From Candidatus Thiodiazotropha sp. 'RUGA' (lineage in GTDB: Bacteria > Pseudomonadota > Gammaproteobacteria > Chromatiales > Chromatiaceae): 64,000 nt of DNA. Below are positions 50,893 through 60,728 of the stretch, piece by piece. Every line of letters starts with the position of its first letter. The stretch's first letter is position 1. Where the stretch lies: positions 199,536-263,535 of the forward strand of contig JAEPDS010000001.1 of the NCBI GenBank assembly GCA_016842065.1, given 5' to 3'. Below the pieces are notes generated by a model. It saw only the letters and a list, made by a program, of their open reading frames with translations. It was not told the DNA's origin and ran no database searches. The position numbers and the translations under genes were made by a program.

Positions 50893-53658
50893 ATGAGCGG
50901 CTCTGCAACAAAACAACAAACCAATAATGCCTGGGCAGAAGGCTACGCGGATTTTGTCATCAAGTTTCGCTGGCCGTTGATGATGATCCTCCTGGTGGTG
51001 ACAATCCTCGCCGCCTTGCAGATCAAGAATCTGGATATGCGTAACGATCCGGATACCCTGTTGCCACCAAGCAACCGCTATGTGGCGACCAATCTCTATG
51101 CAGAACACAATTTCGGCATGGGTAACCTGATGGTCTTCACCCTGAGGATCAATGAAGGGGACGTCTATAAAAACTGGTTCGTGAATAAGGTGCAGGAGAT
51201 CCACAATCGACTGGTCGACCTGCCCACAGCCCGTGAATCGAACTTCATCGATATTGCAGCGAAGAAGATCAAGTACATGGGAGCGGATGAGAACGGTCTG
51301 GTCTTCAAGCGGCTGATCCCCACCGAAGGCATCAGCAGTGATCCTGAAAAGGCCACAGAGCAACTGGCTTTTTTGAAGGAGGGCATCGAAACCAATCCGG
51401 TGATCGGTCCGATGCTGGTCGGTTTCGAAGATGCGGAAGGCAATAAGTGTGAGTTTTCACAAAAGGACGAGAAGAACTGTACGGCCAAATCCCTCTACAT
51501 CATCGGCGACTATACCGATGAGGTAAAGGAGATCTATCTGCCCTGGGTACGTGAAATCCGCGCCATGATGGATGAGTACAGTGAGGATGATCGGTTCGAG
51601 GTGCTGGTGGCCGGTGAACCCTACTTTCTTGCCTGGATGCTGGCCGATCTGGTCAACAAGTGGTGGCTGTTCGTTATCTCATTCGCCATCGTCATCGCCG
51701 CACTCTGGTTTGAGTTCCGCAATTGGCGAGGCTCCCTGTTTCCGATCATCGGCGTCAGTGCAACCATCATCCTGACCCTGGGGCTGATGGGCTTTTCAGC
51801 CTTCAAACTGACCACCATGATGGTGTTGACCCCGATGTTGCTGCTGGCCATCGGTATCGGGCACTCGGTGCAGGTAACCCGGCGTTTCATGCAGGAGCAG
51901 GCGATATCGGGGGATTGTGAGACAGCCGCCCGCTCCGCCATCTCCCATACGATCGTTCCGGCAACCCTGTCGATTGTCACCGATATGGTCGGTTTCGCCA
52001 CCCTGGCAACCGTGGATATCTCGTTCTACAAGGCCTATGCCTATTTCGGTATGTTCGGCATGTTGACCCTGCTGTTTACCACCACCACCCTGATTCCGCT
52101 GCTGATGATGACCTTCCCCTGCAGTAATAAAGAGGCCAAAGAGGGGCATGAGCACGAGTGGGAGACCAAGGTGGGTGGCTTTATCTCCGGCCTGCTGACC
52201 GGTCCGGGGAAAATGATCCCGATCGGTATCGTGGTGGCGATCATGGCCTGGTCGGTCTATGAGACCGATATCCTGAATGGCACCAGTGAGGATCTGATGC
52301 CTGGTGTGGAGAAGGGCATCAACTATTCACGTGCTGCGTTCAAGGAGAAATCGATTACCATTCAGCACATTGAGCGACTGAATGAGATCATGCCGGGGGT
52401 CATCTCCGTCTCCATACCCATCCGTGGTAAGGAGCCCACATCCGAGCTCTGCGTGGAGACCTATTTTCCGGAAGAGATCTACGACATAGAGGATCCCCAG
52501 GAGAAGGTCGCCCAGTGTGAAAAGGCCAAACAGGAGTTGGCCTGCTGGGATCCCGACCCCTGCGGTGCCCAGGGAATCTTCAATGAAGCCGATGTGCTGG
52601 CCGATATTGAAGCCCTTGAGGAGTGGATGCGTTCACACGAACATATCGGCTTCACTGGATCCTATGCGCAGTATATCCGCCTGGTGAACATGCTGTTGAC
52701 CGCAGAGCCTGGAGAGAAGCCTGACATCAAGGATCTCTATATCCCAACCTCGAAAAAACTGCGTGAGATCGATCCGGACGATGACCGTGGCGGTGACGAT
52801 ATCGTGCAGCTCTATAATGGTCTGTTGGAGACCATGACCGAAGAGGGGGACATGGACTCCTTTGTCATGAAGAACTGGAACGAAGGGGTGGTGATGGGCT
52901 TCATCAATACCATGGATCCTGTGGAGACTCATGATGTCACCATGGATATCCAGCAGTATATTGAAGACCATAAGAACGATCCCGGTTTCAGCAAGGTCAA
53001 CTTCGGTCTGAGATCCGGACCGGTTGATGATCTTTCCGGTGATAACAATGCACTCTCTGTGGATGGTCCAGGTTATGTCCGGCCGGCCGTAGGTGGTTTT
53101 CTCGGTGCTACTGAGGCAACCCGGGAGGTTGCCGTGGACAATTGGCTGTCAGGGCCTCTGCTCACCGCCGCCGCAGTGTTCGTGATTGCGGCACTGATCT
53201 TCCGTTCGCTGATCGTCTCGGTAATCCTGATGGTGCTGTTGTTCATCACCCTGTTTGCCCAGTATGGCCTGGGCGGATACATGACCAGTATTCAGAACTG
53301 GTCGGGCAATCTGGCTTTCCACCTGCAGGTGGCCCTGAGTATCGCCATGGGCCTGGGTATCGACTATGGCATCTACATGATGTCGAGGCTCAAGGAGGAG
53401 ATGCAGGCGACGGCTGGTAACTGGCAGGAGGCGTTGATCAACACCCTCAACACCACCGGCTCTGCGGTGATCATTTCGGTTGTGGTTCTGCTGGGCTGCT
53501 TCATCCCATTGCTGAACACCGATCTGGCCAACACCTGGGGATTGGGTATCTACATCAGTCAGGCTCTGCTGATCGATGTGGTGACCGCATTGACGATTCT
53601 GCCGATGCTGGTGGCCTGGTTGAAGCCAAGATTTGTTTTTGGTGAGTATAAAAACTAA
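50893..53658 (+). CDS. RND superfamily (MMPL-type) exporter
   Basis: 921 aa with two TM blocks; IGIGHSVQVTRRFMQEQ, MGLGIDYGIYMMSRLKEE, large periplasmic loops. Confidence 0.92.
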   Translation: MSGSATKQQTNNAWAEGYADFVIKFRWPLMMILLVVTILAALQIKNLDMRNDPDTLLPPSNRYVATNLYAEHNFGMGNLMVFTLRINEGDVYKNWFVNKVQEIHNRLVDLPTARESNFIDIAAKKIKYMGADENGLVFKRLIPTEGISSDPEKATEQLAFLKEGIETNPVIGPMLVGFEDAEGNKCEFSQKDEKNCTAKSLYIIGDYTDEVKEIYLPWVREIRAMMDEYSEDDRFEVLVAGEPYFLAWMLADLVNKWWLFVISFAIVIAALWFEFRNWRGSLFPIIGVSATIILTLGLMGFSAFKLTTMMVLTPMLLLAIGIGHSVQVTRRFMQEQAISGDCETAARSAISHTIVPATLSIVTDMVGFATLATVDISFYKAYAYFGMFGMLTLLFTTTTLIPLLMMTFPCSNKEAKEGHEHEWETKVGGFISGLLTGPGKMIPIGIVVAIMAWSVYETDILNGTSEDLMPGVEKGINYSRAAFKEKSITIQHIERLNEIMPGVISVSIPIRGKEPTSELCVETYFPEEIYDIEDPQEKVAQCEKAKQELACWDPDPCGAQGIFNEADVLADIEALEEWMRSHEHIGFTGSYAQYIRLVNMLLTAEPGEKPDIKDLYIPTSKKLREIDPDDDRGGDDIVQLYNGLLETMTEEGDMDSFVMKNWNEGVVMGFINTMDPVETHDVTMDIQQYIEDHKNDPGFSKVNFGLRSGPVDDLSGDNNALSVDGPGYVRPAVGGFLGATEATREVAVDNWLSGPLLTAAAVFVIAALIFRSLIVSVILMVLLFITLFAQYGLGGYMTSIQNWSGNLAFHLQVALSIAMGLGIDYGIYMMSRLKEEMQATAGNWQEALINTLNTTGSAVIISVVVLLGCFIPLLNTDLANTWGLGIYISQALLIDVVTALTILPMLVAWLKPRFVFGEYKN

Positions 53659-53693
53659 AAAAAGTTGACTGGGCTTCGGCTCAGTATGAGCTC

Positions 53694-53720
53694 AAGCCGG
53701 CATTTATGCCGGCTTTTTTT
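53694..53720. terminator. Bidirectional terminator between convergent RND and ABC operons
   Basis: AAGCCGGCA-ttta-TGCCGGCTTttttt. Confidence 0.8.
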
Positions 53721-53724
53721 ATCT

Positions 53725-54561
53725 TCAGCTGTGCCTTGATGTCCCCGGCTTTGTCTGCTGATCGGTTTTACGACGCGGCTTGAAGAAGTGGCGCAACCGC
53801 TCGCCGAAGGGGCGGTTACGTATTGGGCAGGTTACGGCAAGGGAAACCGGAGGCTTCGTCTCTTCATCCCAGCTGTTGACGATGAAGCCATCGCTCAATT
53901 TGATCAACCGACTGGCGGCCTGTTTCACATCCGGGTCATGGGAGGAGATCAGAAAGGTGGTGCCGAGGCTTTGATTCAATCGCTGCATCAGTTCAATCAG
54001 GTGTCTGCCGGTGGTGCTGTCGAGATTGGCAGTCGGCTCATCCGCAAGGATGATTTTCGGTTCAGTGGCCAAGGCTCGGGCGACGGCAACCCGCTGTTGT
54101 TGACCACCGGACAGCTGATCGGGGCGACGATAACCCAGATGACCAATCTCAACCTCATGCAGCCAGTGGTTGGCGATCTCCAGGCTCTCCTGTTTACTTT
54201 TGCCTTGCAGCTGACAGACATAGGCGACATTTTCCCGGGCGCTGAGTACCCGAATCAGATTGTAGGCCTGGAAGACGAAGCCGATATTGGCGAGCCGAAA
54301 TCCGGTGCGTTGGCTGTTCCCCATCTTCAGGATATCTTCGCCCAGAATCCGGGCCTCACCCCGGTCGGCCGACTCCAGACCGCCAACTATGTTCAGCAAG
54401 GTGCTCTTGCCAGAGCCGGAACGACCCGCCAGTACGACAAATTCCCCTTTGTGAATCTCCAGGTCGATACCATTCAGCGCCGGGTAGGGCATGCTGCCGA
54501 CCCAATAGCACTTATGCAGGTCTCGGGTTTGGATGATGGTTGATTGATTAACTTCCGGCAT
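53725..54561 (-). CDS. LolD/MacB-type ABC transporter ATP-binding protein
   Basis: VVLAGRSGSGKSTLLNIVGGLESADRGEARILGEDI, QLSGGQQQRVAVARALATEPKIILADEPTANLDS; start reset to MPEVNQSTII. Confidence 0.92.
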   Translation of the reverse strand: MPEVNQSTIIQTRDLHKCYWVGSMPYPALNGIDLEIHKGEFVVLAGRSGSGKSTLLNIVGGLESADRGEARILGEDILKMGNSQRTGFRLANIGFVFQAYNLIRVLSARENVAYVCQLQGKSKQESLEIANHWLHEVEIGHLGYRRPDQLSGGQQQRVAVARALATEPKIILADEPTANLDSTTGRHLIELMQRLNQSLGTTFLISSHDPDVKQAASRLIKLSDGFIVNSWDEETKPPVSLAVTCPIRNRPFGERLRHFFKPRRKTDQQTKPGTSRHS

Positions 54562-54568
54562 GGGCCAC

Positions 54569-55813
54569 CTATTGGATTCGAAGAGCCTGGCTAACGGACA
54601 GGCGGGTGGCTTTCCATGCCGGGTAGATTCCTGCAAGCAGGGCGGCCACCAGAGTGGCCAACAGAATTTTAAGTGCAGAGTCCCGGGTCAACTGCGGGTG
54701 GATTACCGGGTCCATATAGAAAAATTCAAAGGCGTTGGCATAATCGGTCAGATCGATGCCGCTATCCGCGAGCAGCATGACCACCAGCAGTGCGATCAGA
54801 TAACCCAGAACGGCACCGACAAAAATCAGCAGAACCGCTTCAAACAGCAGCATCAGAAAGATGCGATGGGGTTGGGTGCCGATGGCAATCATTACGCCAA
54901 GCTCTTTCTGACGCTCATGCAGTGAGATCAGCATGGTGTTGAGGATCTCAGTGAGCACCAGCAGGATCACCACAAACAGGATGATCAAACCATAGGCATC
55001 ACTGAACTCCAACCACTGCCGGACCATCGGGTCCAACTCCTGCCAGGGCATGATCTCATAGACCTGCTCAGAGAGTTGCTGGACAAACAGCCGGTAGAGG
55101 GTATCGGTCTGATCGTGATGATCAGCGCGGATCACGATATCGGTCACCGCCTGCTGCATCTGCAGCCACTGCTGGGCCCCATCGAGTGAAATCAGTGCCA
55201 GGGTGCGATCGATCTGTGGCGCGCCGGTCTCGATAATGCCTCTCAGATAGTAGACCTCTGAGATCATCTCGCCGGAGGGTCGCTGGGTCATCAGGATAAC
55301 CCGGTCAGACAGTTTTGCACCGAGATTTTGCGCCACCGTCTTACCCAGTAAAAGGTCCTTGTTCATGCCGGGGCGCAGCCAGACGCCGGTTTTCACATTC
55401 TGATCCATGGAGGTTACCCAGGTCTCCTGCTCCGGATCGGTGGCCATGATCTGCACTCCGGTACTGTTGCCACTGACGGAGGCGAGCCCAGAGGTGCGGA
55501 TGCGTTGGGTCCAGCCGATGATCTCAGGATAAGTGTCCATATAGCGGGATATGGCATCGGGATCGTCGATCTTGTCCCGCAGGTTTTGAGAAGCCTCGAA
55601 CCCCTTCGCGTGGATCTGCAGATGGCCGGTGAAGCTGAGGATGAAATTGGTTTTCATCTGACTCAGCCAGCCGTCGTTGAGTGCACTGAGCAGGGTCAGG
55701 GTGGCGATGCCGAACATCATGGTCAGCAGGGTAATGGTGGTCCGGCGGCGGTTGCGAATCAGGTTTCGTACCGCCAGTGCCACATAGGTCAGTATCCCCA
55801 GTCGGCTAACCAT
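54569..55813 (-). CDS. LolE/FtsX-type ABC transporter permease
   Basis: YVALAVRNLIRNRRRTTITLLTMMFGIATLTLL, DAYGLIILFVVILLVLTEILNTMLISLHERQKELGVMIAIGTQPHRI. Confidence 0.9.
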   Translation of the reverse strand: MVSRLGILTYVALAVRNLIRNRRRTTITLLTMMFGIATLTLLSALNDGWLSQMKTNFILSFTGHLQIHAKGFEASQNLRDKIDDPDAISRYMDTYPEIIGWTQRIRTSGLASVSGNSTGVQIMATDPEQETWVTSMDQNVKTGVWLRPGMNKDLLLGKTVAQNLGAKLSDRVILMTQRPSGEMISEVYYLRGIIETGAPQIDRTLALISLDGAQQWLQMQQAVTDIVIRADHHDQTDTLYRLFVQQLSEQVYEIMPWQELDPMVRQWLEFSDAYGLIILFVVILLVLTEILNTMLISLHERQKELGVMIAIGTQPHRIFLMLLFEAVLLIFVGAVLGYLIALLVVMLLADSGIDLTDYANAFEFFYMDPVIHPQLTRDSALKILLATLVAALLAGIYPAWKATRLSVSQALRIQ

Positions 55814-57050
55814 TGCGGATCGCCTCCACCGGTTGCAGCAGACTGGCGCGCCAGGCCGGATAGATTCCAGAGAGGATTGAAGCCATGAGAATGGCACTGG
55901 CGGTGATTCCGAGATGGTCGAGTTTTAGCTGGGGATAGATCAGTGGATCGACATAAAATCTGGAGGTAGATCCCAACAGTATGGAGAGGTCGATGCCGAT
56001 CAGGCCGGTCAGCAGAATGATCAGATAACCGAGCAGGGTGCCGAGCAGGATACCGATGATACCGATGGTTACCGCTTCCACCACGATCAGCAGAGCGATC
56101 TGGCGTCGACTTGTGCCGATCGCCATCAGGACACCAAACTCCCGGGTTCGGTCGAGCATCGAGAGCAGCAGGGTATTCAGCTCTCCTGCCAGTACAATAA
56201 ACAGCACAATGCCGAGAAACAGATAGAGAAAACCGTTATGCAGGGTTACCCACTCTTTCATGACTGGAAACATGGTATGCCAGGGCATGACTTCCAGTTG
56301 TTGACCGGCCAGATCGACATTCAGACTGGATACCAGGCCAGGCAGTGTTTGCTCGTCCACATTGATGACGAATGTGGTGACCTGACCTTGCAGGTCGACC
56401 ATCTCCTGCAGGGTCGCCAGGCTGGTGATCGCCATACCGCTGTCGAGTCCCATTTCACCGCTGGTGATGATCCCTACCAGGGTAAAGGATTCTGCAATCA
56501 TGGCGCCGTAGCGGTCATAACCGATCATCACCACCTCATCGCCAAGCTGGACTTTAAGGTTGTTTGCCGTGGTGGCGCCCAGTATCAGTGTGTAGCTGTC
56601 ATCCGGGTGCAAAAAACGACCAATACCGATTCTGCGGCCAAGTTCGGTGACCTTGGGTTCATTCAGCGGATCCATGCCAATCAGCATCACCCCTTGGGTG
56701 GTGTGGTCTGATGCCGCCAGTCCAAAGGTATCCAGGCGCTGGCTGTATCGTGTTACGCCATGCTTCTGAAGGGTTTCACTGATCCTCTGTGGGTTGGTGA
56801 TAGTCAGGGAGAGGTCCGGGTGTTGAAAAAAACCCTGCCGGTGTATCTGCAAAGCACCAATGATCGAATTTTGAAAATTACCGAGCATATTGCGATGTAG
56901 CCCCTCATTGAATCCCCACAGGAAGATCAATGCTGCGAGGCCGAGTGCAATCGCGCCGGAGGTCAGTAAGGTGCGTCTTGGGTGGCCGAGCAGGTTACGC
57001 AGTGCAACCCTGGCAAGGTGTAGATTGAGCTGTGATTTTGCGTCGGCCAT
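55806..57050 (-). CDS. LolC/FtsX-type ABC transporter permease
   Basis: ALRNLLGHPRRTLLTSGAIALGLAALIFLWG, IVLFIVLAGELNTLLLSMLDRTREFGVLMAIGTSRRQIALLIVVEA. Confidence 0.9.
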   Translation of the reverse strand: MADAKSQLNLHLARVALRNLLGHPRRTLLTSGAIALGLAALIFLWGFNEGLHRNMLGNFQNSIIGALQIHRQGFFQHPDLSLTITNPQRISETLQKHGVTRYSQRLDTFGLAASDHTTQGVMLIGMDPLNEPKVTELGRRIGIGRFLHPDDSYTLILGATTANNLKVQLGDEVVMIGYDRYGAMIAESFTLVGIITSGEMGLDSGMAITSLATLQEMVDLQGQVTTFVINVDEQTLPGLVSSLNVDLAGQQLEVMPWHTMFPVMKEWVTLHNGFLYLFLGIVLFIVLAGELNTLLLSMLDRTREFGVLMAIGTSRRQIALLIVVEAVTIGIIGILLGTLLGYLIILLTGLIGIDLSILLGSTSRFYVDPLIYPQLKLDHLGITASAILMASILSGIYPAWRASLLQPVEAIRNG

Positions 57051-57131
57051 CCAATACCTGTTCTTTGTTAGAGCTTGCTGACACTAAACCATTACGCCCT
57101 TTTGCGCCTCTCTTTTGCCCGGCCAGACTGT

Positions 57132-57878
57132 TTACTGTGCCTGCATAGGCGCAAACAACTGGGATTCAAGCGCCAGATTGAATTTGATTGAGGTAAGGGT
57201 AATGACGGTCCGCTTGCCCTCCCCATCTTCTGGCTGCATGGTCCAGCGTGTGGGTATCTCTCGTCCACCCATTTCTGCTATCTGGTCGAACACCATCAGT
57301 CGCCTGACCTTTTTGCGGCAATGGTAAGCCATCTCCAGGGGAACCCCGTCACCACGAATCTTTCGTACCAGCTTTTTCCAGGTCACCGTAGTGTCTGGCT
57401 CCGGGATCGATTCTATGGTGTAGATTGCGGTCTCACCCTCACCCTGACGATCGATGATCTGATGGCTGTGGCCATCGATCATGGCATCGGTATCGAGCAG
57501 ATCCTGGTTGTTGAAGTCCGATCCCATCCACGGATCCTGCATCATGGCTGGTGAGATATTGATCTGGCGACGCAGCTTCGGCAGATACATGGAGAGGATG
57601 TTGTCCACCTTGAGAAAGACTGTCCCCTTGGTCTTTCTGGGAGAAAGGATCTCCATACGGAAGCGGTTGTTATGCCTGTCGTCGTGGCTGCGAAAAGTCA
57701 TTGTGCGCTGCCAATCGGGGCGAAGGATATCAATCCGGTACTCAGCCTGCGTGCCGCTGGAACGCATCAGCGTCTCTGACTTTTGCAGCAGCTCAACCGC
57801 TTGATTAGCGGAATCATCTGCCAGGCTTCCTGTGGCGATGAAAACCAGCAGCCAAATTGTCTTGCTTAGTCGTACCAT
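57132..57878 (-). CDS. Outer membrane lipoprotein-sorting protein-like (PF17131-type LolA-like) periplasmic protein
   Basis: Signal peptide; RFRMEILSPRKTKGTVFLKVDNILSMYLPKLRRQINISPAMMQDPWMGSDFNNQDLLD. Confidence 0.85.
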   Translation of the reverse strand: MVRLSKTIWLLVFIATGSLADDSANQAVELLQKSETLMRSSGTQAEYRIDILRPDWQRTMTFRSHDDRHNNRFRMEILSPRKTKGTVFLKVDNILSMYLPKLRRQINISPAMMQDPWMGSDFNNQDLLDTDAMIDGHSHQIIDRQGEGETAIYTIESIPEPDTTVTWKKLVRKIRGDGVPLEMAYHCRKKVRRLMVFDQIAEMGGREIPTRWTMQPEDGEGKRTVITLTSIKFNLALESQLFAPMQAQ

Positions 57879-58123
57879 GTGAAAAACATACTCTGAAAGT
57901 AGGAAATGAATCTGGTCATTATAAGCATTTCATAATATATAGCCAGCATGGGGCTGGCCGATGGTTTTTCGTCAGGTCTGGTTATTCTTGTTAAAGTTAT
58001 TGAATTTAAAGTGATTTATTCAGGTTATTGTATGGGTAAAGAAGTGTTTCAGTCGCCTGGTGGTCAGAGGCAGGGACGGTTTTTTGCTGTCTGCTGAATG
58101 GTGGGAGAGGTTGGACAGGCGGG

Positions 58124-58708
58124 CTATCTGCTGCTGTGCAGTCTGTTCATGGCCAGTTGCAGGTCGCCTTTTACAATCGTGGGCAGACTGTCAATTGCCT
58201 TGTCGATAGCCTGGTCAATGGAGGCTCTGTGTTCTTTGGAAGGACGGCCGAGCACGTAGTTGACCACGGCAGCCCGATCATTTGGGTGATCGATACCGAT
58301 GCGCAGGCGATGAAACTCCCGCTTGCCGAGAACACTCATGATGTCCCTCAGGCCATTGTGTCCTGCGTGCCCCCCGCCGGTCTTCAGGCGTGCCTGGCCC
58401 GGTTCCAGATCCAGTTCGTCGTGCACCACCAGGATCTCCTGGGGTTGAATCCGAAAATAGTTGGCCAGGCTGGCGACGGCCTGGCCGCTTCGGTTCATGT
58501 AGGTGGTCGGTTTCAGCAACCGCACCTCTTCACCCTGCAGTTTCAGTTTGCACACCTGACCGTGGTGTTTGGATTCCGTGCGAAAGTTGAGATGGTGTTG
58601 CTGGGCAAGCTTATCCAGCAGCCAGAAGCCGGCATTGTGGCGGGTTTGTTCGTAATCCGGACCTGGGTTTCCAAGACCTGCAATCAGACGAATGGGTTGG
58701 GATGCCAT
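58124..58708 (-). CDS. pth: Peptidyl-tRNA hydrolase
   Basis: LIAGLGNPGPDYEQTRHNAGFWLLDKLA, LKPTTYMNRSGQAV, VVHDELDLEPGQARLKTGGGHAGHNGLRDI. Confidence 0.98.
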   Translation of the reverse strand: MASQPIRLIAGLGNPGPDYEQTRHNAGFWLLDKLAQQHHLNFRTESKHHGQVCKLKLQGEEVRLLKPTTYMNRSGQAVASLANYFRIQPQEILVVHDELDLEPGQARLKTGGGHAGHNGLRDIMSVLGKREFHRLRIGIDHPNDRAAVVNYVLGRPSKEHRASIDQAIDKAIDSLPTIVKGDLQLAMNRLHSSR

Positions 58709-58767
58709 GGCTAGGGGGGATGGGGTGTGAGTGGAGAGGGAGGCTTAGGCCTCCCTCGGGAGCGGTC

Positions 58768-59397
58768 TTATTCAGCGCTCTCTTCACCACCTTCATCAGA
58801 TTCAGTAGGCTCATCCTCTTCACCCTTATGAGTGGCGTGAATGGTCACTACGATCGGATCTTCATTACCCTCGTGGGTGATCAGGTCAACACCCTCGGGC
58901 AGGGTCACCTCAGAGGCATGCAGAACCGTACCCAGCTCAAGGTCGCCCAGGTCGATCTCGATGAATTCAGGCAGGTCTTTAGGCAGACAGCTGATCTCCA
59001 TATCGGTCATTACGTGGCTGGCCTGGCCACCGGCTTTGATACCCGGGCAGGTGGCTTCGTTGATGAAGTGCAGCGGAACGTGCAGTTTGATCTTCTCATC
59101 AGCCTGTACGCGCTGAAAATCCACATGCAGGATGAATGGCTTGGCCGGATGGCGCTGCAGATCCTTCAGTACCACGGTCTGGCTCTTACCAGCAAGTTTC
59201 AGCTCGAGCAGGTTGGAGTAGAAACCTTCATTCTCGAGTGAGTGGGCGATCTCGTTGTGTTGAACGGTGATCGAGGTTGGGTCCTGGTGTGCACCATAGA
59301 CGATGCCCGGTACCAGACCCTCGCGACGCAGGCGGCGGCTCGCACCTTTCCCTGTATCGCTGCGTACTTCGGCGTTAACTTCAAAATTGGAAGACAT
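58768..59397 (-). CDS. rplY: 50S ribosomal protein L25/general stress protein Ctc
   Basis: FEVNAEVRSDTGKGASRRLRREGLVPGIVYG...; adjacent to pth and prs. Confidence 0.96.
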   Translation of the reverse strand: MSSNFEVNAEVRSDTGKGASRRLRREGLVPGIVYGAHQDPTSITVQHNEIAHSLENEGFYSNLLELKLAGKSQTVVLKDLQRHPAKPFILHVDFQRVQADEKIKLHVPLHFINEATCPGIKAGGQASHVMTDMEISCLPKDLPEFIEIDLGDLELGTVLHASEVTLPEGVDLITHEGNEDPIVVTIHATHKGEEDEPTESDEGGEESAE

Positions 59398-59659
59398 GGT
59401 TATCTCCGTATCTGTTTAGGTCAAAAGGGATGCCGCTTTGCGACCAAGCGACACCACCGCTGAATTCAAGCGGACGCGCGATTCTATCAGGATTGAGCAG
59501 AATTTCCAGCCTTTCGGGCCCTTTTGCTGGGTGGCTCGAGGTGCAAATGGAGACAAATCACTTTGAATTTCCGCAAACAGAGCCCCTGCTGGATCGGTAG
59601 TTGCCTGTATTGGCGGTGATTTGCGCCCTTTGCGGCTGAATTATTGGGTAGACTGTTAA

Positions 59660-60613
59660 TTAATCGATAAACAGGGAACTGACCGATTCCTCATTGGAGA
59701 TCCGGCGCACGGTTTCGGCAAGCAGTTCGGCGATTGAAACCTGACGGATCACATCACACTGTTTGGCCTCTTCCGACAGGGGGATGGTATCGGTGACGAC
59801 CAGTTCATCCAGTTTGGAGTTGCTGAGGTTGGTGACCGCAGGGCCGGAAAGGACTGGATGGGTACAGTAGGCCACCACTTTGGCCGCACCATGTTCCTTG
59901 AGGGCATTGGCTGCCTGGCAGAGGGTGCCTGCGGTATCCACCAGGTCATCGATGAGAACACAGCTGCGACCCTCCACATGGCCGATGATATTCATCACCT
60001 TGGCCTCGTTGGGTTGCGGACGGCGCTTGTCGATGATCGCCAGTTCGGCATCATCCAGACGCTTTGCCAGTGCCCGCGCCCTGACCACGCCACCCACATC
60101 GGGAGAGACCACTACGATATCCGGATGTTTCTGGCGCCAGACGTCGCCGAGCAGGATCGGCGAGGCGTAGACATTGTCCACCGGGATATCGAAAAAGCCC
60201 TGGATCTGGTCAGCATGGAGATCGACGGTCAGCACACGGTCAGCTCCGGCGGTGGCGATCATCTTTGCCGCCAGTCGGGCGGTAATCGGCACCCGGGCGG
60301 ATCGGGGGCGACGGTCCTGACGGGCATAGCCGAAATAGGGGATGACCGCGGTGATGCGATTGGCCGAAGACCAGCGCATGGCATCGATCATCACCAACAG
60401 CTCCATCAGATTTTCATTGGTGGGTGCCGAGGTGGATTGCACGATGAAAACATCCCGGCCACGGACATTCTCATGAATCTCGGCCATCACTTCCCCGTCA
60501 CTGAAACGGCCAACCTGCATTTTCCCCAGGGGGAGGTTGAGGTGACTCACGATTCCGGAGGTGAGAGCGGGGTTGGCGTTACCCGAAAAGACCGTCATGG
60601 CAGTGGATGGCAC
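59660..60613 (-). CDS. prs: Ribose-phosphate pyrophosphokinase
   Basis: [81 protein letters not shown]. Confidence 0.98.
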   Translation of the reverse strand: MPSTAMTVFSGNANPALTSGIVSHLNLPLGKMQVGRFSDGEVMAEIHENVRGRDVFIVQSTSAPTNENLMELLVMIDAMRWSSANRITAVIPYFGYARQDRRPRSARVPITARLAAKMIATAGADRVLTVDLHADQIQGFFDIPVDNVYASPILLGDVWRQKHPDIVVVSPDVGGVVRARALAKRLDDAELAIIDKRRPQPNEAKVMNIIGHVEGRSCVLIDDLVDTAGTLCQAANALKEHGAAKVVAYCTHPVLSGPAVTNLSNSKLDELVVTDTIPLSEEAKQCDVIRQVSIAELLAETVRRISNEESVSSLFID

Positions 60614-60655
60614 GGTACTAATCCTCAGTCGAGAAAATAGATTGCAGAGAAATGG

Positions 60656-60727
60656 CTGGGGCGGCAGGATTCGAACCTACGAATGCTGGGATCAAAACCC
60701 AGTGCCTTACCGCTTGGCGACGCCCCA
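60656..60727 (-). tRNA. tRNA-Gln(TTG)
   Basis: Minus strand TGGGGCGTCGCCAAGCGGTAAGGCACTGGGTTTTGATCCCAGCATTCGTAGGTTCGAATCCTGCCGCCCCAG; acceptor TGGGGCG/CGCCCCA, anticodon TTG. Confidence 0.95.
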
Positions 60728-60728
60728 A

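Noticed and set aside
59858-60640. 260 aa + strand ORF
   Set aside because: Antisense shadow of prs, no domain signature.
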